The translations under genes and the position numbers were made by a program. 8,752 bases of DNA from Firmicutes bacterium UBA5388 (lineage in GTDB: Bacteria > Bacillota > UBA4882 > UBA10575): contig DHOO01000035.1 in the NCBI GenBank assembly GCA_002409975.1, forward strand, positions 9,009 through 17,760, written 5' to 3'. This document shows positions 7,986-8,752 of this stretch, piece by piece. Each line of letters opens with the position of its first letter. The stretch's first letter is position 1. The notes beneath the pieces are model-generated. The model searched no databases and was not told where the DNA came from. It was given only the letters and a program-made list of their open reading frames with translations.

Positions 7986-8047
7986 TCGTCGCCATTTTCA
8001 TCCTTTCGACACTCGTTGCTCGATACTCGTCGCAATTTTCATCCTTT
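7986..8047. repeat. Nested direct repeats in the hisB-hisA spacer
   Basis: Two 21-base copies, 7986-8006 and 8027-8047, differ at one position; both contain ATTTTCATCCTTT, preceded by TCGTCGCC or TCGTCGCA. Between and overlapping them is a tandem pair of 14-base units, 8006-8019 and 8020-8033, fitting TCGAYACTCGTYGC with two differences. All is seen directly. The structure occupies the place where hisH is normally found. It resembles the short tandem blocks that occur as dispersed intergenic repeats in some genomes, but I cannot name a family. Only short open frames cross it and none resembles HisH. Confidence 0.8.
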
Positions 8048-8053
8048 TACGTG

Positions 8054-8070
8054 CTCCAGCAAAGCTGGGG
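8054..8070 (+). other. Hairpin in the hisB-hisA spacer
   Basis: On the plus strand CTCCAGC-AAA-GCTGGGG folds into seven pairs, one of them T-G, with a three-base loop. On the minus strand, which carries the his transcript, the same sequence keeps the five inner pairs but has a C-A mismatch where the plus strand has its wobble. Seven bases after the plus-strand stem there are only four to five Ts, so it is not a convincing terminator. It could influence messenger stability or processing between hisB and hisA, or belong to the neighbouring repeat block. Confidence 0.4.
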
Positions 8071-8117
8071 TGGTTTTATCTCTTGACGTATATGGATGAT
8101 CGCCACATAAGCGACTA

Positions 8118-8708
8118 TTAGATCAAGATCCCTTTAGTGGAAGGAATCCCTACCCTCCGAGGATCGATGGTTACTGCTTCTCGAACCGCGCGCCCAAAAG
8201 CTTTAAAGGTTGCTTCCAACAAATGATGACGATTCTTCCCCGCTAAAGAGCGCAGATGGATGTTTATTCCCGCCCGGGAAAGGGCCAGAAAAAACTCTTC
8301 CGCCAGCTCCAGATCGAAATCCGCTCCCACCTTCCCTTCTCCCAATGGCACTTCAAAACTCAGAAAACTTCTTCCGCTAAAATCAACAGCGGCCAACACC
8401 AAGGCATCATCCATTGGCACGATCGCCGAACCATATCTATTAATACCTTTTTTATTACCCAGGGCTTCCTTAAAAGCTTCACCGAGCAGTATCCCAATAT
8501 CTTCTACCGTATGGTGAGCATCAACCTGAAGATCACCGTAGGCCTCAATCTTCAGATCAAGCAGGCCATGGTAGGCCAGATGGGATAACATATGATCAAA
8601 AAAACCAATCCCTGTTTTGATCTGATATTCCCCGACGCCATCTAAGTCGATGGCTAATTTAATATTAGTCTCAGTAGTTTCCCGGTTAAGCGTTGAAGTC
8701 CGAGCCAT
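8118..8708 (-). CDS. hisB: Imidazoleglycerol-phosphate dehydratase HisB
   Basis: This enzyme removes water from imidazole glycerol phosphate to give imidazole acetol phosphate, the step after HisF/HisH. The 196 residues form the monofunctional bacterial type, without the histidinol-phosphatase domain found in enterobacterial HisB. Family motifs are RETTET (9-14), TGIGFFDHMLSH (32-43), DAHHTVEDIGI (63-73), GKNRHHLLEATFKAFGRA (157-174) and PSTKGIL (189-195), giving the manganese-binding His and Glu residues (His39, His65, His66, Glu69, His161, His162, Glu165). AGAGG seven bases upstream supports the ATG at 8706-8708. Only 44 bases lie upstream in the window, and 21 of these belong to the terminal repeat, so the promoter and the upstream hisG/hisD genes are not visible. 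Confidence 0.97.
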   Translation of the reverse strand: MARTSTLNRETTETNIKLAIDLDGVGEYQIKTGIGFFDHMLSHLAYHGLLDLKIEAYGDLQVDAHHTVEDIGILLGEAFKEALGNKKGINRYGSAIVPMDDALVLAAVDFSGRSFLSFEVPLGEGKVGADFDLELAEEFFLALSRAGINIHLRSLAGKNRHHLLEATFKAFGRAVREAVTIDPRRVGIPSTKGILI

Positions 8709-8730
8709 CTTTCATCCTCTCCCCTAACTA

Positions 8731-8751
8731 GGGCTTTTTGCGTTGTCTTTT
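8731..8751 (-). repeat. Inverted terminal repeat, right copy
   Basis: This is the reverse-complement partner of bases 1-21. It lies 23 bases upstream of the hisB start codon, so on the minus strand it sits in the immediate 5' flank of hisB. The inner side (8722-8733) forms a small hairpin, CCCT-AACT-AGGG on the plus strand, followed by CTTTTTG; the corresponding inner side of the left copy makes a weaker hairpin. If it is the end of a mobile element, that element separates hisB from the upstream his genes. Confidence 0.85.
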
Positions 8752-8752
8752 G

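Noticed and set aside
7986..8047. Repeats considered as a CRISPR array
   Set aside because: Only two copies, the spacing segment is itself made of repeat units, and there are no cas genes in the window.
8083..8111. Promoter-like TTGACG, 17-base spacer, CATAAG on the plus strand, pointing antisense into hisB
   Set aside because: The -10 matches at four of six positions only and no plus-strand gene follows. It cannot be told from chance.
7974..8117. Search for a decayed hisH remnant in the hisB-hisA spacer
   Set aside because: None of the minus-strand frames I translated shows a HisH motif, and the spacer is largely repeat and hairpin.
8256..8588. Plus-strand open frames over hisB, and similar ones at 3014-3289, 3871-4101 and 7792-8121
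   Set aside because: They lie antisense to clear genes, show no family resemblance and have the low-complexity Ser/Pro/Arg-rich look of shadow frames.
8722..8752. Resemblance of ACGCAAAAAGCC in the terminal repeat to the GACGCAAAGCC core of c-di-GMP-I riboswitches
   Set aside because: The other conserved parts of that riboswitch are absent from the visible sequence, and the same repeat occurs downstream of glmL in the opposite sense, which does not fit a riboswitch role.

Overview
The window is a densely packed bacterial segment in which all seven protein genes lie on the minus strand. Read in the direction of transcription (right to left) the order is hisB, hisA, hisF, hisIE, a pcrA/uvrD-type helicase gene, a multi-domain N-acetylmuramoyl-L-alanine amidase gene and a glmL/mutL-type ASKHA ATPase gene. 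Purine-rich Shine-Dalgarno sites, an amidase with a copper-amine-oxidase-like N-terminal domain plus AMIN repeats, a PcrA helicase with the C-terminal Tudor-like tail and a GlmL homologue together point to a Bacillota (clostridial-grade) organism of moderate GC. I cannot name a genus from the sequence.

Right part (about 5788-8708): the distal half of a histidine biosynthesis operon. hisB makes imidazole-acetol phosphate, hisA isomerises ProFAR to PRFAR, hisF is the cyclase half of imidazole-glycerol-phosphate synthase, and hisIE carries the two early steps (PR-ATP pyrophosphohydrolase and PR-AMP cyclohydrolase) as one fusion. hisA and hisF overlap by 4 bases; hisF-hisIE and hisIE-pcrA are about 30 bases apart. 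hisG, hisD and hisC are not in the window. hisH, the glutaminase partner of HisF that usually sits between hisB and hisA, is absent from its expected place; that spot holds a short spacer with nested direct repeats and a hairpin.

Left part (about 63-5755): pcrA (DNA repair and replication-fork helicase), a secreted cell-wall amidase, and a GlmL-type accessory protein associated with B12-dependent aminomutases. These have no evident metabolic link to histidine and look like co-directional neighbours. Gaps of 103 and 118 bases lie between them, and I see no strong terminator in either.

The two window ends carry the same sequence in inverted orientation: 21 identical bases at 1-21 and, reverse-complemented, at 8731-8751, with weaker similarity running a further eight or so bases inward. 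This looks like two copies of a dispersed element that continues outside the window. The most interesting points are these terminal repeats, the missing hisH, and a HisF that has Ala in place of the near-invariant Asp of its FLDITA motif. No tRNA, rRNA, CRISPR array, phage gene or complete mobile element is visible, and no stretch longer than 300 bases lacks a gene.
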